A DNA stretch of 64,000 nt from Micromonospora sp. KC213 (GCF_004348325.1 NZ_SMKF01000011.1:1-64000), one strand, 5' to 3'; counted from the stretch's first letter, positions 52,179-63,320 are shown. Made by a program: numbers and translations. The notes: a model not told the origin generated them from the sequence alone.

Positions 52179-54247
52179 CGGGCGACGACCTGGTCTCGGC
52201 GTACGTCAGCGACGCCGAGCTGGACGCGGAGGCCAGCGTCCGTCCGAAGCGGCTGGAGGAGTTCATCGCCCAGCACCGGGTCCGCGACCAGCTCGACCTG
52301 CTGCTCCAGGGCGCGATGCGGCGCGGCTCCCCACCCGACCACATTCTCCTGTCGGGGCCGCCTGGCCTTGGGAAGCCCGTTTCCGTGGATGCGCTCGTGC
52401 TCATGGAGGACGGATCACGGCGCAGGCTGGGCGACATCGTCGTCGGTGACCGCGTCATAACCCGGACGGGTCAGGGCGCGGCGGTGACAGCCGTACACGA
52501 GCAGGGCGAACTCGACTGCGTCCGGATCCGTACCGGCAGCGGACGGGAGGTCGTCGCGGCGCCGGACCACCCGTTCTGGACGCCCGAGGGCTGGGCCAAG
52601 GCCGGAGACCTCACGGAGGACGACTATCTGGCGAACGTCCTCTGCCCCGATCTAGTCGCCGACGCCACCGAGGACCTCGCGGAGTACAAGCTCGCCGGCT
52701 ATCTGATCGGTGACGGGTGCACCACCAACCAGGTGACGTTCACCGGTGGGGACGAGGACGTCCTGGCGGACCTCCGGGCGACGTGCGACCAGCTTGGTCA
52801 CCCGCACACCACGAGGCCCAACAGCGCCCGGAGCTCGCTGATCCGGATCAGTGGCTTACGGCCGTGGCTGGAGGAGCACGGCCTCCTCGACAAGACCGCC
52901 TGGCAGAAGCGCGTGCCGGACTTCGTCTTCCGGGGTGACAGTTGGCAGGTGTCGGCGTTCCTCGCCGCGTACTTCGCCTGTGACGGCTCGGTCAGCCGGC
53001 GTGGGCGCGACCGCTACGACGTCGTGGTTGAGTACTACAGCGTCTCCCGAGGGCTCCTCCAGGACGTGCAGCACCTGCTGCTACGGCTGGGGGTTCAGTC
53101 CCGATTGAAGCTCAAGCGGGGGCGTTACCAGGGCAGACCCCACGAGTCCTGGCGGCTGAGCATCACCAGTCAGGACGACGTGGCCCGCTTCGTCCAGCGG
53201 ATGACGATCATCGGTGCGCGGGGCGAGCGGCTCGCGGGATGGGCGCCACGTCGGGACCGCTTCGAGGAGCGGCTCGCCGCCGACCGGGTGGTTTCCGTGG
53301 ATCGGGTGGGCCTCCACGAATGTCGATGCCTGACCGTGGACGGCGACCATACCTTCACCGTCAACGACTTCGTGGTGCACAACACCACCCTGGCCAATAT
53401 CGTCGCCGCCGAGTTGGGCGCCGGCATCCGGGTGACCAGCGGCCCGGCGATCGAGCGCTCCGGCGACCTGGCGGCCATCCTGACCAGCCTCGCCGAGGGC
53501 GACGTGCTCTTCATCGACGAGATCCACCGGATCGCCAAGCCGGCGGAGGAGCTGCTCTACAGCGCGATGGAGGACTTCCGGGTCGACGTGGTGGTGGGCA
53601 AGGGGCCGGGCGCCACCGCCATCCCGCTGGACGTCGAGCCGTTCACCCTGGTCGGCGCCACCACCCGGTCCGGGCTGCTCACCGGCCCGATGCGGGACCG
53701 GTTCGGCTTCGTGGCGCACCTGGACTTCTACTCCCCGGCCGACCTGGAGACGTTGCTGCACCGCTCGGCGCGGATCCTCGGCGTGCCGATCACCGACGAC
53801 GGGGCCGCCGAGATCGCCGGCCGGTCCCGGGGCACGCCCCGGATCGCCAACCGGCTGCTGCGCCGGGTCCGGGACTTCGCCGAGGTCCGGGCCGAGGGGG
53901 TGGTCACCCTGGAGACCGCCCGGGCCGCCCTCACCGTGTACGACGTCGACGCGCTCGGCCTGGACCGGCTGGACCGGGCGGTGCTCACCGCGCTGGTCGA
54001 CTCGTTCCGGGGTGGCCCGGTCGGGCTCTCCACGCTCGCCGTGGCGGTGGGGGAGCAGCCCGACACCGTGGAGGAGGTCTGCGAGCCCTTCCTGGTGCGG
54101 GCGGGTCTGCTGGCCCGGACACCACGGGGCCGGGTGGCCACCGAGGCGGCCTGGCGGCACCTGGGTCGGACCCCACCAACTGGTACATTTGGCACCGATG
54201 CCCCGCCCGCGCCCGATCTGTTCTCCGCTGCGCCCGATCAGCCGTGA
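52175..54247 (+). CDS. ruvB: Holliday junction helicase RuvB, intein-containing precursor
   Basis: AAA+ motor of the RuvAB branch-migration complex, encoded as a 690-aa precursor. Residues 1-67 and 404-690 together make a normal 354-aa RuvB. The insert separates GPPGLGK (Walker A lysine, residue 67) from [12 protein letters not shown]. Walker B LFIDEIH, sensor I ([10 protein letters not shown]), the arginine finger region (GPMRDRFGF) and the winged-helix end are intact. Without splicing the P-loop is split and the protein should be inactive. GTG overlaps the ruvA stop. Codons beside the insert (CCT, CTT, GGG, then AAT) are atypical for this genome. Confidence 0.97.
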   Translation: MTGDDLVSAYVSDAELDAEASVRPKRLEEFIAQHRVRDQLDLLLQGAMRRGSPPDHILLSGPPGLGKPVSVDALVLMEDGSRRRLGDIVVGDRVITRTGQGAAVTAVHEQGELDCVRIRTGSGREVVAAPDHPFWTPEGWAKAGDLTEDDYLANVLCPDLVADATEDLAEYKLAGYLIGDGCTTNQVTFTGGDEDVLADLRATCDQLGHPHTTRPNSARSSLIRISGLRPWLEEHGLLDKTAWQKRVPDFVFRGDSWQVSAFLAAYFACDGSVSRRGRDRYDVVVEYYSVSRGLLQDVQHLLLRLGVQSRLKLKRGRYQGRPHESWRLSITSQDDVARFVQRMTIIGARGERLAGWAPRRDRFEERLAADRVVSVDRVGLHECRCLTVDGDHTFTVNDFVVHNTTLANIVAAELGAGIRVTSGPAIERSGDLAAILTSLAEGDVLFIDEIHRIAKPAEELLYSAMEDFRVDVVVGKGPGATAIPLDVEPFTLVGATTRSGLLTGPMRDRFGFVAHLDFYSPADLETLLHRSARILGVPITDDGAAEIAGRSRGTPRIANRLLRRVRDFAEVRAEGVVTLETARAALTVYDVDALGLDRLDRAVLTALVDSFRGGPVGLSTLAVAVGEQPDTVEEVCEPFLVRAGLLARTPRGRVATEAAWRHLGRTPPTGTFGTDAPPAPDLFSAAPDQP
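52376..53383 (+). mobile_element. RuvB intein with LAGLIDADG homing endonuclease, Pro1 type
   Basis: In-frame 336-residue intein (precursor residues 68-403). Block A is [13 protein letters not shown], with Pro at position 1. Block B is [15 protein letters not shown] (His65, Trp68; Ala in place of the usual Thr). The endonuclease blocks are [11 protein letters not shown] (Asp113), KRVPDFVF (Lys178) and [12 protein letters not shown] (Asp203), so it looks active. Block F is [13 protein letters not shown] with Cys318 at the fourth position, and block G is DFVVHN, followed by Thr. This resembles class 3 inteins. Codon use is less GC-biased and includes TTA at 52856. Confidence 0.95.
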
Positions 54248-54293
54248 TCCGAACGTGATCTGCACCGCATTCGGCGTTCTCAGGCGCAGGGAT

Positions 54294-54299
54294 TAGACT
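54294..54299 (+). promoter_or_regulatory. Putative -10 box of yajC
   Basis: TAGACT predicts a leader of about 80 bases before yajC. Confidence 0.4.
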
Positions 54300-54384
54300 C
54301 GCCGCGGTCTGTACAGGATGTGAGAATCCGCCTCCGCTCCGGCGCTTCGCCGCCGGACAGGGGCCAATGGGAAGGTCGCACACC

Positions 54385-54735
54385 GTGCTTTACCTCGCAC
54401 AAACCGGCGGAGGCGCCGGTGGTCTGACGCCGATCCTCATGATCGCCCTGCTCTTCGGGGTCATGTACTTCATGATGATCCGGCCGCAGCAGAAGCGCCG
54501 CCGTGAGGCCGAGGCCATGCAGAAGGGGCTCGCCGCCGGGGACGAGGTGGTCACCATCGGCGGCCTCTACGGCACGGTCACCGGCGTGGACGACGACACC
54601 GTGCTGCTCGAGGTGGCTCCCGGCGTGCAGACCCGCTACGCCCGGCCGGCCATCGCCCGGGTGGTCACCAGGGCCGAGAGCACCGAGCCGACGAGCGAGC
54701 CGGTCACCGGGGACGCGGACGCCGTCAAGGAGTGA
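54385..54735 (+). CDS. yajC: Preprotein translocase accessory subunit YajC
   Basis: Small SecDF partner of 116 aa. One N-terminal transmembrane helix (LTPILMIALLFGVMYFMMI) leads into RPQQKRRREAEAMQKGLAAGDEVVTIGGLYG, the family signature (about residues 34-64; key motif RPQQKR). GTG 54385 has GGGAAGG about 10 bases upstream and gives a start near the membrane segment; ATG 54367 would add six residues and is possible. It heads the yajC-secD-secF cluster. Confidence 0.94.
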   Translation: MLYLAQTGGGAGGLTPILMIALLFGVMYFMMIRPQQKRRREAEAMQKGLAAGDEVVTIGGLYGTVTGVDDDTVLLEVAPGVQTRYARPAIARVVTRAESTEPTSEPVTGDADAVKE

Positions 54736-54739
54736 ACAG

Positions 54740-54773
54740 CACCCCGCCCGTCCGGCAACGGCCGGGCGGGGTG
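54740..54773 (+). terminator. Hairpin between yajC and secD
   Basis: 11-bp perfect stem (54740-54750 with 54763-54773) immediately after yajC; it may reduce read-through into secD. Confidence 0.65.
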
Positions 54774-54968
54774 ACCGGACAACTGGACAGGTGAGCCGGC
54801 GTCCGACGCCGGAGCGGCGGGTCCGCCCGTACGACGCCTCCGCGGCGTCGGCGGCTGGTCCCGCCGACCGTCGGCACCGGCTCCGTGGAGCGCGTCGGCC
54901 GGGCCACCCGGTCCGACCTCGCCGCCGCCGCACCGGCGGCGCGACCGTTACAGGGAGACAGGACAGCC

Positions 54969-56864
54969 GTGGCACCACCTCAGGGACAGATGCGCCCCGG
55001 GCGGCAGCTCGCCGTACTCGGGCTCATCTTCGTCGTCCTCTATCTTTTGGTGTTCTTCTCGGGCGGGGCGAGCGGCGGCTGGAAGGACCGGCTGGAGCCC
55101 CGGCTCGGCCTGGACCTGGTCGGCGGCACCCGGCTCACCCTGGAGGCCACCAACACCCTCGACGGCAGGCCGCCGACGGCGGAGAACCTCGAGGAGGCCC
55201 GGCAGATCATCGAGAGCCGGGTCAACGTCTACGGCGTGGCCGAGGCCGAGGTGGTCACCGAGGGCGACCGGAACATCGTCATCTCCCTGCCCGGCGAGAA
55301 CCGCGACATGAGCGGCGTCGGCGAGGCGGCCGAGCTGCGGTTCCGCAAGGTGCTCAAGATCACCGATGGTAGCGGCGCGATCGCCAGCCCGGCCCCGTCG
55401 CCGTCGGCCAGCGCCTCGCCGCAGCCCTCGGGCAGTGTCTCGCCGAAGCCGTCCGGCAGTGCCTCGGCGAAGGCGACCGCCTCGCCGGGCGCCGGCGGCC
55501 AGGGTGGCGGCGCTCCCGCGGCGAGCCCCGGCGCCAGCCCCTCGGCCTCGCCGAGCGCGCCGGCGGCCTCGCCGAGCGCCAGTGCCGCCCCGGTGCCGCA
55601 GAGCATCCAGCAGCAGCGCGCGGCGGTCGAGAAGAAGGTCGGCGCCGCCGCCTGGGCCGCGGCCAGCGGCCTGCAGGCTCCGGCCGACCTCGCCGCCGAC
55701 CCCGCCCTGGCGGAGAAGCTCAAGCCGTTCGGCCAGCTCTCCCCGCAGGAGGTGGCGGTGCTGACGCCGGAGATGCAGTTCAACGTCCCGACGATCACCT
55801 GCGCCCAGCTGGATGACCGGCCCGCCGGCTCGGTCAAGGACGAGAAGCAGCGGGCGGTCGCCTGCGAGGGCGGCGCGGTCAAGAACCTGCTCGACGTGGC
55901 GAAGGTGCTCGGCACCGACGTCGCCGACGCCGACGCCGCGCTGGACCAGACCAGCCAGTGGGTGGTCAGCCTGAAGTTCACCGGGGACGGCCAGGGCAAG
56001 TGGACCGAGCTGACCCGGGAGGCGTTCAACAACGCCGGCAACGCCTGCGACGCGTCGGCGCTGGGGCAGGACGGCAAGTGCCGGGTGGCGGTCGTGCTGG
56101 ACAACAAGATCGTCTCCTCGCCGGAGATCCAGGGTGTGCTGACCGGCGACTCGCAGATCACCGGCAACTTCAACCAGAAGGACGCCAACGCGCTGGCCGG
56201 CAACCTGCGTTACGGTGCGCTGCCGGTGACCTTCGTGGAGCAGGAGCAGCAGAACGTCACCGCCACGCTGGGCGACAGCCACCTGCGGGCGGGTCTGCTG
56301 GCCGCCGGCATCGGCATGCTGCTGGTCATCCTCTACTCGTTCTTCTACTACCGGCTGCTCGGCTCGGTCATCTTCCTGAGCCTGGTGCTCTCGGCGCTGC
56401 TGGTCTTCGGCGCGCTGGTGTTCCTCGGCCGGCAGATCGGCTTCACCCTCACCCTCGCCGGCATCGCCGGCATGATCGTCTCGCTCGGTGTGGCGGCGGA
56501 CTCGTTCGTCATCTACTTCGAGCGTCTCAAGGACGAGATCCGGGAGGGGCGCAGCCCGCGCAGCGCGGTGCCGCGTGCCTGGATCCGGGCCCGCCGGACG
56601 ATCATCTCGGCGAACGCGATCACCCTGATGTCGGCGGTGGTGCTCTACGTCGTCTCGGTCGGCACGGTGAAGGGCTTCGCCTTCGCCCTGGGTCTGGCGA
56701 CGGTGCTCGACCTGGTCGTGGTCTTCCTCTTCCGGCACCCGATCATGACGATGTTCGCCCGGACCCGGGCGTTCCTCTCCCCACGGGTCAGCGGTCTCGG
56801 TCGGGCCCTGCCGGCCCGGACCGAGCAGGCCAACCCCCGCAACCCGCGTGTCAAGGAGGCCTGA
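54969..56864 (+). CDS. secD: Protein translocase subunit SecD
   Basis: RND-type membrane protein of 631 aa that uses the proton gradient to help pull preproteins out of SecYEG. TM1 is at residues 13-31. The first periplasmic domain starts with GLDLVGGTRLTLEA, and five further helices lie at about 440-600 (GIAGMIVSLGVAADSFVIYFE is the conserved TM4 block). An Ala/Pro/Ser-rich stretch of roughly 75 residues (about 138-213) interrupts the periplasmic domain. GTG was chosen for the GGGAGACAGGAC site upstream. Confidence 0.95.
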   Translation: MAPPQGQMRPGRQLAVLGLIFVVLYLLVFFSGGASGGWKDRLEPRLGLDLVGGTRLTLEATNTLDGRPPTAENLEEARQIIESRVNVYGVAEAEVVTEGDRNIVISLPGENRDMSGVGEAAELRFRKVLKITDGSGAIASPAPSPSASASPQPSGSVSPKPSGSASAKATASPGAGGQGGGAPAASPGASPSASPSAPAASPSASAAPVPQSIQQQRAAVEKKVGAAAWAAASGLQAPADLAADPALAEKLKPFGQLSPQEVAVLTPEMQFNVPTITCAQLDDRPAGSVKDEKQRAVACEGGAVKNLLDVAKVLGTDVADADAALDQTSQWVVSLKFTGDGQGKWTELTREAFNNAGNACDASALGQDGKCRVAVVLDNKIVSSPEIQGVLTGDSQITGNFNQKDANALAGNLRYGALPVTFVEQEQQNVTATLGDSHLRAGLLAAGIGMLLVILYSFFYYRLLGSVIFLSLVLSALLVFGALVFLGRQIGFTLTLAGIAGMIVSLGVAADSFVIYFERLKDEIREGRSPRSAVPRAWIRARRTIISANAITLMSAVVLYVVSVGTVKGFAFALGLATVLDLVVVFLFRHPIMTMFARTRAFLSPRVSGLGRALPARTEQANPRNPRVKEA

Positions 56865-56865
56865 G

Positions 56866-58050
56866 ATGGCTGGTGAAGGTGGTCTCGCGAGCCGGCTCTA
56901 CCGCGGTGAGGCCGGGCTCGACATCGTCGGTCGCCGCAAGCTCTGGTTCGCCCTGGCCGGCGTGCTGGTCCTGATCTCGATCCTCAGCTTCGCGACGCTC
57001 AAGTTCAGCCTCGGCATCGAGTTCGCCGGTGGCAACTCGTTCCAGGTGCCGGCGAGCGTCGGCACGCTGGACCAGGCCGAGGCGAAGGTCGGTGAGGCGC
57101 TGACCGCCACGGCCGGCGACGCCCACGTGGTGACCGCGCAGCAGGTCGGCAGCACCAGCGGCCAGTACTACGAGCTGCGCACCACGCAGCTCAGCTCGGA
57201 GCAGGCCACCGAGGTCCGGGAGGAGATCGCCCGGGAGTTCGGGATCGGCGCCGACCAGATCAGCGGCAACCAGGTCAGCGAGGCATGGGGCCAGCAGGTG
57301 ACCTCCCGGGCACTGCTCGGTCTGGTCATCTTCGTGCTCGTCGTGGCGGTCTACCTGATCATCCGCTTCGAGTGGCGGATGGCGGTCGCCGCGATCGTCT
57401 CGCTGTTCATGAACCTGATCCTCACCGCCGGCATCTACTCGCTGGTCGGCTTCGAGGTCACCCCGTCGACGATCATCGGCTTCCTCACCATCCTGGGCTT
57501 CGCGCTCTACGACGTGGTGGTGGTCTTCGACAAGGTGCAGGAGAACGTCCGGGGCATCACCGCCAACAACAACCAGACGTACGGCGAGGCGGCCAACCTG
57601 GCGTTGAACCAGTCGCTGATGCGGTCGCTCAACACCTCCGTGGTCGCCCTGCTTCCGGTCGGTGGCCTGCTGTTCATCGGTGCCGGCCTGCTCGGCGCGG
57701 GCACCCTGAAGGACCTGGGTCTGGTGCTCTTCGTCGGTATGGCGGTGGCGTTCCTGACCTCGATCCTGCTGGCCACCCCGCTGCTGGTCTGGCTGAAGAA
57801 CCAGGAGCCGCGGATCGCCGCCCACAACAAGCGGGTGCTGTCCCGGCGGGGTGCGATCGCCCGCGGTGAGATCACCCCGAGGGGGGCGCCGCGGCCGGCC
57901 GAGGGCGACGCCGACACGATCGACCCGCAGGCCGCCCTGGCCGGCGCCACGCCGAAGGTGGGTGCCCGGCCGGCCGGCAAGCGGTCGAACGCCGCCCGCG
58001 GCGGCCGGTCCGGCGGTGGCAACCGGCCGGGTGGCAGCCGGCGTCGCTGA
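56866..58050 (+). CDS. secF: Protein translocase subunit SecF
   Basis: Partner of SecD (394 aa) with six transmembrane helices. The periplasmic start GIEFAGGNSFQVPAS (near residue 50) and the TM4-5 signature TIIGFLTILGFALYDVVVVFDKVQEN are present. RSLNTSVVALLPV is the conserved TM5 segment. A basic, glycine-rich C-terminal tail of about 80 residues (KRSNAARGGRSGGGN...) extends into the cytoplasm. It starts one base after the secD stop, with AAGGAGG upstream. Confidence 0.95.
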   Translation: MAGEGGLASRLYRGEAGLDIVGRRKLWFALAGVLVLISILSFATLKFSLGIEFAGGNSFQVPASVGTLDQAEAKVGEALTATAGDAHVVTAQQVGSTSGQYYELRTTQLSSEQATEVREEIAREFGIGADQISGNQVSEAWGQQVTSRALLGLVIFVLVVAVYLIIRFEWRMAVAAIVSLFMNLILTAGIYSLVGFEVTPSTIIGFLTILGFALYDVVVVFDKVQENVRGITANNNQTYGEAANLALNQSLMRSLNTSVVALLPVGGLLFIGAGLLGAGTLKDLGLVLFVGMAVAFLTSILLATPLLVWLKNQEPRIAAHNKRVLSRRGAIARGEITPRGAPRPAEGDADTIDPQAALAGATPKVGARPAGKRSNAARGGRSGGGNRPGGSRRR

Positions 58051-58076
58051 CCGACCGACCCGGGTAACCGACGCTG

Positions 58077-58122
58077 CGACGGCGTCCTTCATGCTGTGCC
58101 AACGGCAGGAAGGACGCCGTCG
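58077..58122 (+). terminator. Hairpin between secF and apt
   Basis: Perfect 14-bp arms (58077-58090 with 58109-58122), 18-base loop containing a small TGCC/GGCA stem. It ends 18 bases before the apt start, so it could attenuate apt. Confidence 0.65.
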
Positions 58123-58140
58123 TCGTACGAGAGGAACACC

Positions 58141-58707
58141 GTGACGCAGACCCACAGCACCGGGGTACGGGGAGACAGCGGCCCGGAGGTCGCCCGGTTG
58201 GTGGCCAGCCGGGTGCTGGACGTGCCGGACTTCCCCAAGCCGGGCGTGATGTTCAAGGACCTGATGCCGCTCTTCGCCGACGGCGAGGTGTTCCGTGCGG
58301 TGGTCGACGGGATCGTCGCGCACCACGGGCGCGACTCGTTCGACATCGTGGTGGGCATCGAGGCCCGGGGCTTCGTCATCGCGGCGGCCATCGCGTACGC
58401 CACGGGTGTGGGTGTGGTGCCGGTGCGCAAGGCCGGCAAGCTGCCCCGGCCGGCCTACTCGGCGTCGTACGCCCTGGAGTACGGGGAGGCGACCCTGGAG
58501 GTCCACCAGGACGCCTTCACCGCCGGGCACCGGGTGCTGGTGGTCGACGACGTGCTGGCCACCGGCGGCACCGCCGAGGCCACCCTCGATCTGGTGGAGC
58601 GGGCCGGCGGCACGGTCGCCGGTTTCACCGTCCTGCTGGAACTGGGCTTCCTGGGCGGGCGCGAACGGCTCGCCGGGCGTCGTGTCCATGCCCTGCTGAC
58701 CGTTTGA
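58141..58707 (+). CDS. apt: Adenine phosphoribosyltransferase
   Basis: Purine salvage enzyme of 188 aa that makes AMP from adenine and PRPP. The PRPP motif VLVVDDVLATGGTAEATL is near residue 131, the N-terminal family block DVPDFPKPGVMFKDLMPL near 27, and GIEARGFVIAAAIA near 72. GTG with GAGAGGAACACC upstream fixes the start. It lies between secF and the (p)ppGpp synthetase gene, the order seen in many actinobacteria. Confidence 0.95.
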   Translation: MTQTHSTGVRGDSGPEVARLVASRVLDVPDFPKPGVMFKDLMPLFADGEVFRAVVDGIVAHHGRDSFDIVVGIEARGFVIAAAIAYATGVGVVPVRKAGKLPRPAYSASYALEYGEATLEVHQDAFTAGHRVLVVDDVLATGGTAEATLDLVERAGGTVAGFTVLLELGFLGGRERLAGRRVHALLTV

Positions 58708-58774
58708 CCGGCGGGTTGCCGGCTGGCTGCGGCACCGTCCGTCCGGCGGAGGGGCACCGCCCCCGCCGTACGGG

Positions 58775-58780
58775 TAGCAT
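58775..58780 (+). promoter_or_regulatory. Putative -10 box of rel
   Basis: TAGCAT predicts a start near 58787 and a leader of about 145 bases before rel. Confidence 0.45.
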
Positions 58781-58931
58781 TGCCCTTTGCTGAGCGGACG
58801 GGCGACCGTCCGGGCGGCGCGAGGACCGCACCGGCGAGGGTGCCGGCGCGGAACAAGGCCGGCCCACGGGCCGGTTGCAGAGGGCGTCGACCGGACGGTC
58901 GGCGCGTTCCCGGCGAGCGGTGAGGAGGCCG

Positions 58932-61391
<2,460 letters not shown>

Positions 61392-61490
61392 CGTCGGCCT
61401 TCTGTCGCATCGATGGGTGCCCGGGGGCGTTACCGTGCCCCCGCCGGATGAGGTGACAAGGAACGGCCGATTGATCGTCCGCCAGGAGAG

Positions 61491-61528
61491 ACAGCATTGG
61501 GGCGGCCGGCCGGCCGCCCCAATGCTGT
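61491..61528. terminator. Perfect 38-bp palindrome, bidirectional terminator
   Basis: The 38 bases read the same on both strands (ACAGCATTGGGG ... CCCCAATGCTGT), between the ends of rel and the convergent cyclophilin gene. Confidence 0.85.
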
Positions 61529-61540
61529 CATTGTGGTACC

Positions 61541-62377
61541 TCAGGAGGCCGACACCGTCAGCGCCTTGATCTCGATGTCGTTCTTCGGGTGGCCGCCACC
61601 GGGGCTCGGGTCGAACGCGCCGTCGTGGCCGGCGGCGGTGGCCTTCTTCACGACCTCGATGCTCGCGTCGTCCATCTTGCCGAGGATCATGTAGTCCGGG
61701 CTGAGCTGGACGTCCTGGTAGATGAAGAAGAACTGGCTGCCGTTGGTGTCCGGGCCGCTGTTGGCGAGCGCGACCACGCCGGACGGGTACGCCGGCCGGT
61801 CGTTGGTCGGCAGGTACTCGTTGGCGTACCGGTACGACGGGCCGCCGGTGCCGTCGGTCTCGCGGTAGCCCTTGCCCTTGGCGCTCGGGTCGCCGCACTG
61901 CAGCATGCCCGGGAACATCCGGTGGCACTTCGTGCCGTCGAAGAACTTCTTGCTCGCCAGGTACTTGAAGCTGGCCGCGGCGCACGGCGACTTCGTCAGA
62001 TCCATCTTGACGTTGATCTTGCCGAAGCCGGTCTCGACCGTCATCGTCTCGCTGCCGGTGGTCGGGTTGCCGGTCGCCGGCGGCAGTCCGACGTCCTTCG
62101 TCGTGGGGCTGCGCTGCTCCTTCGGCACCTCGTTCCACACGCAGGTGCCCGGGGCGGCCGACGCGGACGCGTTCGCCGCCGGGGTGCTCTTGTCGTCGTC
62201 ACCGCCGAGCGTGGTCACCAGCCAGACGGTGCCGGCGACCACGAGCAGCAGGACCGCACCGGCCCCGACGATCGCCTGCGTCTGCCGGCGCTTGCGGGCC
62301 CGGGCCGCGCGCTCGGCCATCTCCCGTTCGAGCTTGGCCCGCGCCGCCGCGCGCTGCCGCTCTCTCGTGGACGTCAC
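61541..62377 (-). CDS. Membrane-anchored cyclophilin-type prolyl isomerase
   Basis: Peptidyl-prolyl cis-trans isomerase of 278 aa. A basic cytoplasmic N-terminus (RERQRAAARAKLEREMAERA) and one transmembrane helix (IVGAGAVLLLVVAGTVWLV) place the cyclophilin domain (about 110-278) outside the membrane. NGSQFFFIYQDVQL is the active-site block. Four cysteines (CVWNE, SPCAA, TKCHRMF, LQCGDP) could form disulfides. GTG 62377 has AGGAGG at ideal distance; GTG 62383 is too close to it. It should help fold secreted proteins. Confidence 0.92.
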   Translation of the reverse strand: MTSTRERQRAAARAKLEREMAERAARARKRRQTQAIVGAGAVLLLVVAGTVWLVTTLGGDDDKSTPAANASASAAPGTCVWNEVPKEQRSPTTKDVGLPPATGNPTTGSETMTVETGFGKINVKMDLTKSPCAAASFKYLASKKFFDGTKCHRMFPGMLQCGDPSAKGKGYRETDGTGGPSYRYANEYLPTNDRPAYPSGVVALANSGPDTNGSQFFFIYQDVQLSPDYMILGKMDDASIEVVKKATAAGHDGAFDPSPGGGHPKNDIEIKALTVSAS

Positions 62378-62435
62378 GGTCACTCCTCCTGGACGTATCT
62401 GCGCGGTCGGTACCGCGTTCGGTGGTCTGTCCGGT

Positions 62436-63320
62436 TCAGCCGGCGCTGGGGCTGGCCGACGGGGCGCCCGAGGCCGGGCTCGTCGCTGCCGGGGCGGCCT
62501 CGTTCGGCTCGCCGACGGTGAGCTTCTGGATCACCACGTCGGTCTTCGGCTTGACCTTCTCGCCGGCCCCATTCTCCACGGTCGGGAGGGCACCGATCTT
62601 CTCGATCACGTCCAGCCCACCGGTGATCCGCCCCACCACCGGGTACGCCGGCTGGGGCGGGTTGAAGTCCTTGAAGAAGATCAGGAACTGGCTGCCGTTG
62701 GCGCCCGGCGGGTTGCCGATCATGGCCACCGTGCCCTTCGGGTACGCCGGCGGCTGGCCGGGGGCCGGGCTGGCCGACGGGCTCGCCTCGGGCGCGGTGG
62801 GGACGTTCTCGCTGTAGAAGGAGTAGGTGGGGCCGCCCAGGCCGGTGCCGCTCGGGTCGCCGCAACGCAACGCGCCCTCGCTGGTGATCTCGTGGCAGGT
62901 GGTGTTGTCGTAGAACGACCGGCCGGCCAGGTGGGCGATGCTGGCCGCGGCGCAGGGCGCACCGGCGAGGTCCAGTTCGGCGGTGACCGGGCCGCCCTGG
63001 TTGGTGGTGATGGTCATCGGCCGGGTGCCGGAGGTGGGCAGGCCGGTGGTGGCCGGGGTGCCGACGTCCTTGAGGTTGGTGTTCGCGGTGGCGTCCTGGG
63101 GTGTCCAGAGGCAGGTCTCCTGCGCGGTGTCCCGTTTCGGCTCCCGGTCGAAGGCGCCCAGACCCCACGCCGCCCCGAGCACGACCAGCGCCAGGACGGG
63201 CGTGGCGCCCACGCCGGCCTGGATCTGTCGACGCCGCCGCGCGGCGGCGGCCCGCCGGGCCAACTGCCGGTCGAGCTTGGCCCGCGCCAGTTTGCGCTGC
63301 CGGTCCCTGCTGGAAGCCAC
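62436..63320 (-). CDS. Membrane-anchored cyclophilin-type prolyl isomerase
   Basis: Paralogue of the next downstream gene (294 aa) with the same layout: basic N-terminus (RDRQRKLARAKLDRQLARRA), one membrane helix and an external cyclophilin domain. Active-site-like block NGSQFLIFFKDFNPPQPAYP is present, and the four Cys positions are conserved (ETCLW, APCAA, TTCHE, LRCGDP). Ala/Pro/Ser-rich stretches lie inside the domain (TAPEASPSASPAPGQPP) and at the end. The pair probably arose by duplication. GTG has GAAGGGGAGC upstream. Confidence 0.92.
   Translation of the reverse strand: MASSRDRQRKLARAKLDRQLARRAAAARRRRQIQAGVGATPVLALVVLGAAWGLGAFDREPKRDTAQETCLWTPQDATANTNLKDVGTPATTGLPTSGTRPMTITTNQGGPVTAELDLAGAPCAAASIAHLAGRSFYDNTTCHEITSEGALRCGDPSGTGLGGPTYSFYSENVPTAPEASPSASPAPGQPPAYPKGTVAMIGNPPGANGSQFLIFFKDFNPPQPAYPVVGRITGGLDVIEKIGALPTVENGAGEKVKPKTDVVIQKLTVGEPNEAAPAATSPASGAPSASPSAG

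Noticed and set aside
52175..54247. ruvB as a gene broken by an insertion sequence
   Set aside because: The insert keeps the frame, has no terminal inverted repeats or target duplication, and carries intein splicing and LAGLIDADG blocks instead of a transposase.
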